Positions 13,501-24,000 of a stretch of 64,000 nt of DNA are shown here, one piece after another. Origin of the DNA: Mytilus trossulus (lineage: Eukaryota > Mollusca > Bivalvia > Mytilida > Mytilidae). The number at the start of each line of letters is the position of its first letter. Within the stretch, counting starts at the first letter, position 1. The notes below the pieces were generated by a model. The model was not told the origin of the DNA. It worked only from the letters and a program-made list of their open reading frames with translations, and searched no databases. The DNA lies in NCBI RefSeq assembly GCF_036588685.1, contig NC_086375.1:52832955-52896954 (forward strand). The letters are read 5' to 3'. The translations under genes were made by a program, and so were the position numbers.

Positions 13501-16500
13501 GACAAGGTTAACATTATGTTTTACAATGATGATTCCATGAAAGTATTGTTTTAATGGATTATTTCTCTAACATCACATTCATTTATGTCAGAATGGTATA
13601 TCATTTTTTTTTATCGGTGGCCGGCAAATGATTATTGTAATAATAATAATAATTAACATACATGTGTTTTATATTTGATTCTTCTTTGCTCATACACGAA
13701 GAAGATTCATATATGTGTTTCTATTATTCAACTTCCTCAGGCAAAGTTGGCTTTAGATGAATTTGGCTATTTATTTTAGGTATTTCTGACATATTCAGTC
13801 TTCAACGATTTTCAGCACTTATCTTCTTCGGATTTCAAATGTTTGACTTTGAGCGTTTCTGTTGAAGGTAAATCCAGATAAGCGCTTCGGACGCAAGTAA
13901 TTATTAAAGGTGTTGTTTTTAATTTTTTTCAGCTCAACATAAAGACTTCAAAATCCACACAACACATGATATGACAACTTTCGGAGAACCCTACGATTTT
14001 GGATCCATCATGCACTACGGACCATACTCTTTCGCTATCGACAAATCCATACCAACAATCATTCCAAAACACTCACCAGGTGCAATTATGGGTCAGAGGT
14101 TAGCTCTGTCAAGGGAAGATGTAGACAAAATACAAAAACTTTACAATTGTGGTCAAGGTAAACATGCATTTTTTCAAATTACGATATCTATATAGGTCGC
14201 TATTAAAAAAATATTCATCATTTAAAAAAAGGGAATTTTAATGTAGCGGAATTTGATGAGACTGTTATTAAAGTGAGAGGGTTAGCGCTATAGAACCAGG
14301 TTTAATCCACCATTTTCTACATTTGAAAATGCCTGTACCAAGTCAAGAATATGACAGTTCTTGTCCATTCGTTTTTGATGCGTTTTGTTTTTTGATTTTG
14401 CCATGTGATTATGGACTTTCCAAATTTATTTTCCTCTGAGTTCAGTATTTTTGTGATTTTACTTTTTAGTAAAATCATATAGATTCTACCACAGGAATAA
14501 ATTATATCATCTGCATTTAGCACCTTTCGGATTATTAGGTCCTCAATGATCTTCTACTACATATTTTATTTGACCTATTTTATTTTGTTATTCGAACGTA
14601 ACTGATGAGTCTTTTTTTTTTCATAATACAAAACAATAAAAAAAGATTGCCTGGTTAATGCAACTACTAGTATTAGAATTATAACCCTAATCATCGATTG
14701 ATGTGGCCTTATTCAATTAACATTTTTCTTTATGTTTTAGATCTTACTCACATTGCTACTCCAGTAGAGCCAAGTAAGGAAAATATGTTTCTATCCATTT
14801 ATATATTTGTATACATTCATACATATTTATGAATGTGTATTTTTTTTTTATTGTATCTGCCTAGTAATAACTGACTGCGATTAATTGGTAACGTAAACAC
14901 TTTTATAAAAGCAGAGACAAGTTCACGGTCGAAGACAAAAGGGCGGTGACAAACAGTTTACTAAAAGACAACACAGAAAACCAGCAGCTCCGGGTTAATA
15001 AATGACTCGAGTGATATAAAATAAAATTTAGAAACGAATTCAAGACTTTAGAAACAAACAATTGGAAGGACCAAAAATATGCGGAAACGGAATATTAATA
15101 ATTGTTTTTAATGTGATTTATACACTTAAACAGAGGCAACAGTTGTAAACCGCTGTTCAATAGTCATAAATCTATTATGCGGATCAGAAACCACATCAGT
15201 TATAAGATTGAATAAAGGAACAGCAGAACATTGAACTGTATCAAAAACTAACACCAACTAACATAGAAACGGACTGTTTGATAACATAACATTGATTTAA
15301 TATCACGTACAAAATCTGCAACGGTAAATTGTTTTAATAGAAGCATCAACCATTTGTCGTCAAATACCGCTTCAAGTAGGTTTCAGGTTAGTTTTTTTTT
15401 TGCATGTCTAACACTGATGTATAATACTTTTTGGGAAATTGGTCAGTTTGATTTTAAATCATAAAAGAACTAGAGAACCATATTTCTACAGATGACTTAT
15501 ATTTAATATCTCGGTTTTTCGTGGACAATTATGGTTCGAACGCCTGTAGGTTTTTTTTTATAGCTAGCTCTTTATTATAAATTAATTGAATACCTTTATT
15601 ACTTTGGATATTAAAACATTAATACGGTTATATAGTTATCCGGTGACTGGTTCAGTGTCGTTTCACCCTTTCTGTGTTAATAGTCGCATGCTGATTTGTT
15701 ACAGCTCATCTCGTTGAATGTGACTTTGAACATGGTATTACAAGTGGTAAATGTAATCTCGAACAGTTACATGATGACCAATTCGACTGGACATTGAAGA
15801 CTGGTCCATCTGGAGTCAGTGGATCTGGTCCTTTGGCTGACCATACTAACGGTGCAGGTAAGTTCAAACGATTATTTCATCTTGTTTAAAATTTGTTATA
15901 TAAAGTTAACATTTTGAACAATAACCAAAATAGTTCACAAGGAAAAACGCAGTCTAGTTTGTTATATGTATATATATATCATTTAAATTTGTACTTGAGT
16001 GATATTCTTTTTATGTGGCAACTCTACACGATTTGATATAATATGAATTATGTAATCTTTATTTTCTGTACAGGACACTACCTTTTGGCCGATGCTCGAC
16101 TTCACCATAACAAGAAAACAAGGATTCAGACTACAACACTACCATCCGGAGTAAACTGTATTGAATTCAGTTATTTTGTTCATGGTAGCCAGACGAAAAC
16201 ATTTTTGATCCGCGCAGAAGCTCCCAGAATTCATCACACAATTAAGCAATGGAGTGGAAGCCAGACAAATGGATGGATGACACAAAGAATCAATATGAAT
16301 GTACCTTTATCCTGGAAGGTGAGCCTTCAGTCTTAGTGTACAGTTTTTTTTTTTAATTTGAAATTCTACACATACGTATGCGTGCATGCACGATGCGTAT
16401 TATTTTTTCTCGAGCATTTTTTGTTGTTGTTATTTTCAAGTATCCATGAATGGTATTATGAATTCTTATCATCATCCAATTCTGTCCGTACATCAAATGT

Positions 16501-16895
16501 ACAATTTATCACCTGCAAGAGGTTTTAAGCCTGGTATCGATTCGTAGTAAAAACATTTAACAACAACAAATGAAAGTTTTGAACGACCTTGACAGCCCTT
16601 ACACGTTCTGTATTGAAAAAACGCATTTAATACCGGTATAAGAATATATATATACACCAATTTGATCAAATTTTTGATTTATTGTTAAACTTGTCTACTC
16701 TTCAAAGTAGTAAGCAAAGCCAATTCACAGACTAAAATCTTAATTAGGTATACCATTAGATACTTATATAAGCTACTTACTAATATATTTTGCACATTTG
16801 TATTTCAGCTTGTGTTTGAGGCTGATATTGGCAGTGGAGATAGAAGTATGATGGCAATTGACGATTTAAAGGTTTACCACGGTCATTGTGTTTAA
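10534..16895 (+). CDS. Secreted astacin-family zinc metalloprotease with MAM domain
   Basis: A complete 433-residue model from 12 exons: 10534-10605, 11047-11065, 11326-11358, 11839-11873, 12347-12431, 12982-13120, 13273-13448, 13933-14157, 14741-14773, 15705-15857, 16074-16318 and 16809-16895. All are bounded by AG/GT and join in frame. Residues 1-20 are a signal peptide (MKSITSIVLGLSLLGLLRA). A short propeptide follows, with an FEGD motif (44-47) matching the Asp-switch that caps the zinc in astacins. The catalytic domain (about 55-261) has zinc ligands at His156, His160 and His166, catalytic Glu157, and a SIMHY Met-turn (211-215) with Tyr215. Cys107, 129, 148 and 259 fit the two conserved disulfides. 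A short linker leads to a MAM domain (about 276-433). It should be secreted, activated by propeptide removal, and cut extracellular proteins; the substrate cannot be read. No CUB, EGF or ShK domain is present. Confidence 0.9.
12540..12850 (+). repeat. Decayed tandem repeat in intron 5 of the astacin gene
   Basis: Motifs like CTATTTACAATGAAATACCG plus GGTTACAAATGA recur near 12550, 12650, 12740 and 12830, roughly every 90-105 bp and strongly diverged. They fill the middle of the intron between 12431 and 12982. Confidence 0.4.
13683..13915 (+). repeat. Dispersed mussel repeat in astacin intron 7
   Basis: Contains TCAACGATTTTCAGCACTTA, CAAATGTTTGACTTTGAGCG and CCAGATAAGCGCTTCGGACG, which I recognise as a widespread Mytilus repeat. 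It ends only about 18 bp before the acceptor of exon 8 (13933). Confidence 0.55.
14239..14470 (+). repeat. Dispersed repeat, 'TGTAGCGGAATTTGATGAG' family, copy 1
   Basis: Almost identical over about 225 bp to 38436-38660. A diverged copy is at 60545-60860 (+), and reverse copies are at 17985-18160 and 46790-47065. It lies in astacin intron 8. The shared core is ACCAGGTTTAATCCACCATT. Confidence 0.7.
14741..14773 (+). other. Linker exon between astacin and MAM domains
   Basis: A 33-nt exon coding DLTHIATPVEP, bounded by TTTTAG and GTAAGG and in phase 1 on both sides. It is too short to appear as an open frame on its own, but it is needed to join exons 8 and 10. Confidence 0.7.
15102..15240 (+). 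repeat. Dispersed mussel repeat fragment in astacin intron 9
   Basis: GGCAACAGTTGTAAACCGCT followed by GTTCAATAGTCATAAATC. A related copy at about 11620-11790 (intron 3) reads ACCGCTGTTCATAAGTCATA, and in reverse the theme recurs at 60835-60870 (GAACAGCGGTATACTACTGT). Confidence 0.5.
15705..16895 (+). other. MAM domain (exons 10-12)
   Basis: Exon 10 opens with VECDFEHGITSGKCNL and has the F-W-T-L-K-T-G-P block. Exon 11 starts GHYLLADAR and contains CIEFSYFVHGS. Exon 12 gives LVFEADIGSGDRSMMAIDDL and ends HGHCV. This is the order found in MAM domains of meprins and receptor phosphatases, where they mediate adhesion or oligomerisation. The four conserved Cys are present. Confidence 0.8.
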
Positions 16896-18300
16896 TATTA
16901 ATTTAAATATTTAGATGTTAAAACTTACAGTTTGTTATATATTGATAAAACATATTTATATTATTTTTTTGGGTCGTTTATCGATAATATCTGTTCCATT
17001 TTTAGAAGTTTTTTGTAGTATTAATGTGTCATTCAGTTTATAATGCTGCATGGCCTTAAACAGGAATATATATCATTATATTCATCTACTGGCTTGTGAG
17101 TTATAGAAGTATTTATATTTGATCTAGTCATGCAATGTAATGACCAAAATAGTAATGCTTCTGGGTGTATATAGATTAGGAATGCAAATAGCTACAAATA
17201 GACAGCAAAAGATATATAAAACAGAGAGTTACACAACAGATATGAGTTACAATAGAATATCTAAAAATTAGAGACTGACCGTTATAAAACACTAAACGAA
17301 TACTGATACAAGGCATTCATCATCTTCCCTTTCATTTTTCACAATCGTTTGCCATACATGAATTATCATTTGAATTTAATAAGTAACACATGGATTTTTT
17401 TGTCTGGAGTACAAACTATTCACTCTTTCTCAACAACTCATTCCAATAAAAATCCATTATATATATATTTGTGTTGCTCTTATTAGTTTTCTTGTGTAAT
17501 GTTTGATCAAATTATGAACTATTATTTCTTTTGAACTGTTCTTAAAATAACTGTTTCTTATAGTCCATATATTGATTTTAACTTTTTTTTCTGTTCCTTA
17601 AAAGAAGAAAAATACACACTTAACTGACCGTCAACTGACTCAAAAATTAATCCGGATCTTCAACCTCCAGCATATATGTACTTTTATACCCAAGAAAAAT
17701 TGCAATTTGACCAAATATTATAACTATTTGTTTAATTGAGAAAGTGGAAACTACTTTTCTGGGCAAGTTTCTGTCAATTTTGCTGTTTTAATAATTTCGA
17801 ATTTAGTTATTAATTAAAGAGCACATCTCCCTCATGAAGCACCATGATTACTTCATCAGCTTTGGTAATACTTTTTGTCCTTCTTGGTTTAAAAGTTTTT
17901 CACTTGTTTTATAAGCTTTGTATGTTTTTAGTTTTGCTTGTTCTGAAACACTATGTAACACTTATGTCGAAATTGTGCATCTGGTGTAGAAAAATAAAAA
18001 GCAGAAACACAAAACCAAAAGCTCACACACATTAAACAAATGGATAAAAATTGTCATAATCCTGACTTTGGTACAGACATCTACTTATGTAGAAATTGGT
18101 GGATTTTAACTGACTTATGAAGAGCACTAAACCATTATTAATGTGGTCATTGTCATCATCATCATCAACGTCAACTCAACACCTATGTCTTCCCTTCTGT
18201 AATTTTTGTTTTTAAACTTATCTATAAAAAGACGAAATTTATTTAATTCATAATAACTGCTGCCTGAATGGATTTTATGTCTTGGATAAATTAAAGAACC
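16896..18300. other. Downstream flank of the astacin gene
   Basis: No exon seen. AATAAA-like signals occur near 16946 and 17446 and may end the transcript. The open frame 17844-18035 runs into a reverse copy of the 14239-14470 repeat family (17985-18160) and has no coding features. Confidence 0.45.
17985..18160 (-). repeat. Dispersed repeat, 'TGTAGCGGAATTTGATGAG' family, reverse copy
   Basis: Reading in reverse gives versions of CCACCAATTTCTACATAAG and CAAAGTCAGGATTATGACA, matching 14239-14470 and 38436-38660 with heavy divergence. Confidence 0.5.
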
Positions 18301-18329
18301 TTAGTGAGCACGCTCACATACCCCACGCC

Positions 18330-19345
18330 CCCAAAATGTCATTGGAGAAATAAAATATGTGTAAGAAAAAAAATTTGCATCATAATTTTCTGTCAATATG
18401 CACATCTGCATAGTATGTCCTTATTATCTACAAAGTTTCATAAAATTATGTTGTGTAGTTTCAGAGGAGTTGAGATGACAAACTGTTGCAGTAGTACATT
18501 AAAGTAAATAGTTCAAAGGGGCGTAACTCCTAGAAAAAAAATTGAATCGCAATTTCCTGTCGATATGCACAACTACATAGTATGTCCTTATTATCTGAAA
18601 AGGTTTCGTGAAATTCTGTTGTGTGGTTTGAGAGGAGTTGCGATGACAAACTGTTGCAGTAGTACATTAAAGTAAATAAGTTCAAAGGGGTGTAACTCCT
18701 AGAAAAAAAATTAAATCGCAATTTCCCGTCGATATGCACAACTACATAGTATGTCCTTATTATCTGAAAAGGTTTCGTGAAATTCAGTTGTGTGGTTTGA
18801 GAGGAGTTGCAATGATAAACTGTTGCAGTAGTACATTAAAGTAAATAAGTTCATAGGGTGTAACTCCTAGAAAAAAAATTAAATCGCAATTTCCTGTCGA
18901 TATGCACAACAGCATAGTATGTCCTTATTATCTGAAACGGTTTCGTGAAATTCTGTTGTGGGGTTTGGGAGGAGTTGCGATGACAAACTGTTGCAGTAGT
19001 ACATTAAAGTAAATAAGTTCAAAGGGGTGTAACTCCTAGAAAAAAAATTGAATCGCAATTTCCCGTCGATATGCACAACTACATAGTATGTCCTTATTAT
19101 CTGAAAAGGTTTCGTGAAATTCAGTTGTGTGGTTTGAGAGGAGTTGCGATGACAAACTGTTGCAGTAGTACATTAAAGTAAATAAGTTCAAAGGGGAGTA
19201 ACTCCTAGAAAAAAAAATGAATTTGCAATTTCCCTTCGATATGCACAACTACATAGTATGTCCTTATTATCTGAAAAGGTTTCATGAAATTCTGTTGTGA
19301 CGGACGGACGGGTCAAAAACACTATACCCTCCGCAACCTGTTGCA
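18330..19345 (+). repeat. Six-copy tandem repeat, unit about 169 bp
   Basis: The anchor ATATGCAC occurs at 18396, 18563, 18732, 18900, 19069 and 19239, a spacing of 167-170 bp. Each unit has GTAACTCCTAGAAAAAAAAT, TAGTATGTCCTTATTATCTG and GACAAACTGTTGCAGTAGTA. The first copy is the most diverged. The array ends in CGGACGGACGG and ACCCTCCGCAACCTGTTGCA. I recognise the unit as a common bivalve repeat. Short antisense open frames in it are not genes. Confidence 0.85.
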
Positions 19346-20764
19346 TGGGGTTTAATAATTACTAGTGAATACACCCTATAGTCCAACACAGATAACAAAA
19401 GCTTTTTGTAATTAAGACCACAGATAAAAGTTAATGATGTTAATGTTTTTATTATAAATGTATTACAAAACTTAATATCAAAATCATATATAGTTTAATA
19501 ACAATTAATGTTACTGAGAACAACTTTTCTTGTATATAATTATACAGAAAATACATTAAAAATACTCTCTTATTCTAATCCAACAGAATAGATTTTTTTT
19601 AAAATAAAATAAACATATATGTCTGAAGTTGACCAATGTAATTGAAATAGAGATCCTATGACTACTCTTCACACACAAGCATCTGAAAATGTTTTGTTTT
19701 ACTTCCTGCTTAAAAGACATTTAGGGAACCTCAATGATATACAAACCTTTAAAAATCTTAAGACCGTAATTTATATTAAAATGGACAGAAAAAGAAGTAA
19801 AACTAGAAATGGAGGTAAAGGTTGGACAACGAATCTATATATACTTTTTAAGTGCTTTTACATTTAAAAAAATTTAAATGACAATCATGATAATTTCAAA
19901 CAGAAATGTTTTGACACCATGGACAAATAGTATACATAGGAATAAACTGTAAACATTTATTAATTTATTTATTTTTATCCATGGAATGCAATAATAGTAA
20001 TAAAATGTAAAAATTTATAAAAAAAAATAAAAATATAACAATTAATTTATTACAATTTCTTCTAAACAGATGAACAAATGAAACAAATGATTTAACAAAA
20101 TCAACATTATATTGGAGTAACAACTACATTTAGATTAAATAATGTAAATCATTATAACATAGATAATTATGAAACATGTCAACTATTTTATAAAGTGTAT
20201 AAATGGTTATAAAAAGGAATCCAGTTTTAACAACCATAAATAGTACATTTTGTAACACATTGGATTTGATTTTATGCAAACCTTTGATTGTCAATGTTAC
20301 ATTCATTGTGATAGCTATAAAATTATATATTCATAAATTTCTTATCAAAATGTTTTTTATGTTTATATTTAACAACAAATATTGTTTCGATAATAACAAT
20401 ATTACATAAATATAAAAGAATTAAGGTTTAGTGAAAAATTGTCATTTTTATCACATCAGACAGAAAACAATTATAAAACAGCAACACTTTATAAAAAAAG
20501 GTAGTATTGTTTGAGCAACATGTTCTCTGTGTGGACAAAATTTTAAAAAAACGTCAACACTTTGTTAGATTCTTAAGAATTCTTGTTTGATACACATTTT
20601 CCCTCTGTAGACAAGCTGTCACCAATTAATTTTGCAAGCCTAAACATTTCAATCAGAGGTATCTCAGAATCATCCATTGTCCTTTAATAAAGTTTTCTAT
20701 ATGAGGAATTAATCCTAGAAACTGAATTAATATAAATATTAAATACTGTCCCACAGGTACATAT

Positions 20765-20892
20765 AGAATAATAGGTAGGTGAGTTTTTGATATCGAATAT
20801 ATCATGTGGAATATCTAGACGAGCCCATTAGGGTGAGTTAAGATATTCAACATGATATAGTCAGTATCAAAAACGAGACTACCTATTATTCT
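20765..20892. repeat. Foldback hairpin, arms about 50 bp
   Basis: Left arm AGAATAATAGGTAGG...TTTTTGATATCGAATATATC pairs with right arm GATATAGTCAGTATCAAAAA...CCTATTATTCT. About 25 bp of unpaired sequence (AGACGAGCCCATTAGGG) forms the centre. It lies about 140 bp beyond the stop codon of the minus-strand FYVE gene, so it could be in that gene's 3' UTR or be a small MITE. Confidence 0.6.
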
Positions 20893-21028
20893 GTTTATCA
20901 GTAATTATGATGTCACGCAATGTATTGCCTCATATTTTCAGTGATACAGCCAGAACGTTGATACTCGAAAATATTAGGCAGTAAGATCAACGGGAAAATA
21001 TACAAATTTCCGATAATTATGATTATTC

Positions 21029-24000
21029 CTACAACTTAACAATATCCTGTAAAGTGAATGTTTTTAGCTCTTCTAGTGTTTGATCAAGTGTTTGTTTTGT
21101 CTGTGGGAAACTTCTATTGGCCGACTTCATCATAAGCTGAACTTTGACCTGGTGTAAAATGTCTGTTGACCTCGTAATTAACATATCTGCAGCATGGTGT
21201 GACCCTGAACATTTTAAAGTTCTTTTTGAAAGCTTAATGAGACGGTGGTCCTGAAAAATAATAAAGTTGCTTAAACATTTTTAGCACAAACCTTAAGAAA
21301 CTTAAGTGTATATGGCTATGGTGCTTGCCTGAGATAATTTTATTAATGTTTTCATTAACAAATTCAGGCATGTATTATCTGCATTTTATTTCAAAATGGG
21401 ACCAATTATCTTTTCTGATATGAACCTTACCAGAAAACTTAATTTTTTGAATTAATAAGGCCGGTTTCTAGTTTTTATTGTGCTACAATTGTGAACTCAG
21501 GGTCTTTTATAGCTGACTATGTGTTATGGTATAGTTGTTAATTTCTGTATCATTTGTTGTCTTGCAGAGAGTTGTATCATTGCCAATCATACCACAACTT
21601 CTTTTTTTATATTAACACTTGGTGTTCAAAAGTTATGTCAATATCTTCCTTGAGTCTACACAGAGCAGCACAAACTCTGTCTAATTCCTTTTCAATTTGT
21701 CTTAGTGAATCTTAAGCACCTAATGATTTTAAGAACAAACCTCTTAGTGAATCTTAAGCACCTAATGATTTTAAAGAACAAACCTCTTAGTGAATCTTAA
21801 GCACCTAATGATTTTAAAGAACAAATCTCTTAGTGAATCTTAAGCACCTAATGATTTTAAGAACAAACCTCTTAGTGAATCTTAAGCACCTAATGATTTT
21901 AAGAACAAACCTCTTAGTGAATCTTAAGCACCTAATGATTTTAAAGAACAAACCTCTTAGTGAATCTTAAGCACCTAATGATTTTAAGAACAAACCTCTT
22001 AGTGAATCTTAAGCACCTAATGATTTTAAGAACAAACCTCTTAGTGAATCTTAAGCACCTTATGATTTAAGAACAAACCTCTTAGTGAATCTTAAGCACC
22101 TAATGATTTTAAAGAACAAACCTCTTAGTGAATCTTAAGCACCTAATGATTTTAAGAACAAACCTCTTAGTGAATCTTAAACCACCTAATGATTTTAAAG
22201 AACAAACCTCTTAGTGAATCTTAAGCACCTAATGATTTTAAGAACAAACCTCTTAGTGAATCTTAAGCACCTAATGATTTTAAAGAACAAACCTCTTAGT
22301 GAATCTTAAGCACCTAATGATTTTAAAGAACAAACCTCTTAGTGAATCTTAAGCACCTAATGATTTTAAAGAACAAACCTCTTAGTGAATCTTAAGCACC
22401 TAATGATTTTAAAGAACAAACCTCTTAGTGAATCTTAAGCACCTAATGATTTTAAGAACAAACCTCTTAGTGAATCTTAAGCACCTAATGATTTTAAGAA
22501 CAAACCTCTTCCTCTTAGTGAATCTTAAGCACCTAATGATTTTAAGAACAAACCTCTTAGTGAATCTTAAGCACCTAATGATTTTAAGAACAAACCTCTT
22601 AGTGAATCTTAAAGCACCTAATGATTTTAAAGAACAAACCTCTTAGTGAATCTTAAGCACCTAATGATTTTAAAGAACAAACCTCTTAGTGAATCTTAAG
22701 CACCTAATGATTTTAAAGAACAAACCTCTTAGTGAATCTTAAGCACCTAATGATTTTAAAGAACAAACCTCTTAGTGAATCTTAAGCACCTAATGATTTT
22801 AAAGAACAAACCTCTTAGTGAATCTTAAGCACCTAATGATTTTAAGAACAAACCTCTTAGTGAATCTTAAGCACCTAATGATTTTAAGAACAAACCTCTT
22901 AGTGAATCTTAAGCACCTAATGATTTTAAAGAACAAACCTCTTAGTGAATCTTAAGCACCTAATGATTTTAAGAACAAACCTCTTAGTGAATCTTAAGCA
23001 CCTTATGATTTAAGAACAAACCTCTTAGTGAATCTTAAGCACCTAATGATTTTAAGAACAAACCTCTTAGTGAATCTTAAGCACCTAATGATTTTAAGAA
23101 CAAACCTCTTAGTGAATCTTAAGCACCTAATGATTTTAAGAACAAACCTCTTAGTGAATCTTAAGCACCTAATGATTTTAAGAACAAACCTCTTAGTGAA
23201 TCTTTAGCACCTAATGATTTTAAGAACAAACCTCTTAGTGAATCTTAAGCACCTAATGATTTTAAAGAACAAACCTCTTAGTGAATCTTAAGCACCTAAT
23301 GATTTTAAGAACAAACCTCTTAGTGAATCTTAAGCACCTAATGATTTTAAGAACAAACCTCTTAGTGAATCTTAAGCACCTAATGATTTTAAGAACAAAC
23401 CTCTTAGTGAATCTTAAGCACCTAATGATTTTAAGAACAAACCTCTTAGTGAATCTTAAGCACCTAATGATTTTAAAGAACAAACCTCTTAGTGAATCTT
23501 AAGCACCTAATGATTTTAAGAACAAACCTCTTAGTGAATCTTAAGCACCTAATGATTTTAAGAACAAACCTCTTAGTGAATCTTAAGCACCTTATGATTT
23601 AAGAACAAACCTCTTAGTGAATCTTAAGCACCTAATGATTTTAAAGAACAAACCTCTTAGTGAATCTTAAGCACCTAATGATTTTAAGAACAAACCTCTT
23701 AGTGAATCTTAAAGCACCTAATGATTTTAAAGAACAAACCTCTTAGTGAATCTTAAGCACCTAATGATTTTAAGAACAAACCTCTTAGTGAATCTTAAGC
23801 ACCTAATGATTTTAAAGAACAAACCTCTTAGTGAATCTTAAGCACCTTCTGATTTTAAAGAACAAACCTCTAAGTGAATCTTAAGCACCTAATGATTTTA
23901 AAGAACAAACCTCTTAGTGAATCTTAAGCACCTAATGATTTTAAAGAACAAACCTCTTAGTGAATCTTAAGCACCTAATGATTTTAAGAACAAACCTCTT

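Larger units (their letters stand above)
12347..14157 (+). other. Astacin catalytic domain (exons 5-8)
   Basis: Exon 5 carries the mature N terminus (TRNAVN) and the WPNGIVPYEI strand typical of astacins. Exon 6 has TCVKFVPKTSQHHDYIYI. Exon 7 holds the zinc site HEFLHVLGFWHEQNRYDR, including the third His and the Glu that follows it. Exon 8 holds YDFGSIMHYGPYSFA and ends with YNCGQ. Every family hallmark residue I can check is present, so the enzyme is predicted to be active. Confidence 0.92.

Noticed and set aside
18530..19248. Three near-identical antisense proteins starting MHIDGK or MCIS
   Set aside because: They come from the 169-bp tandem repeat; no splice or coding support.
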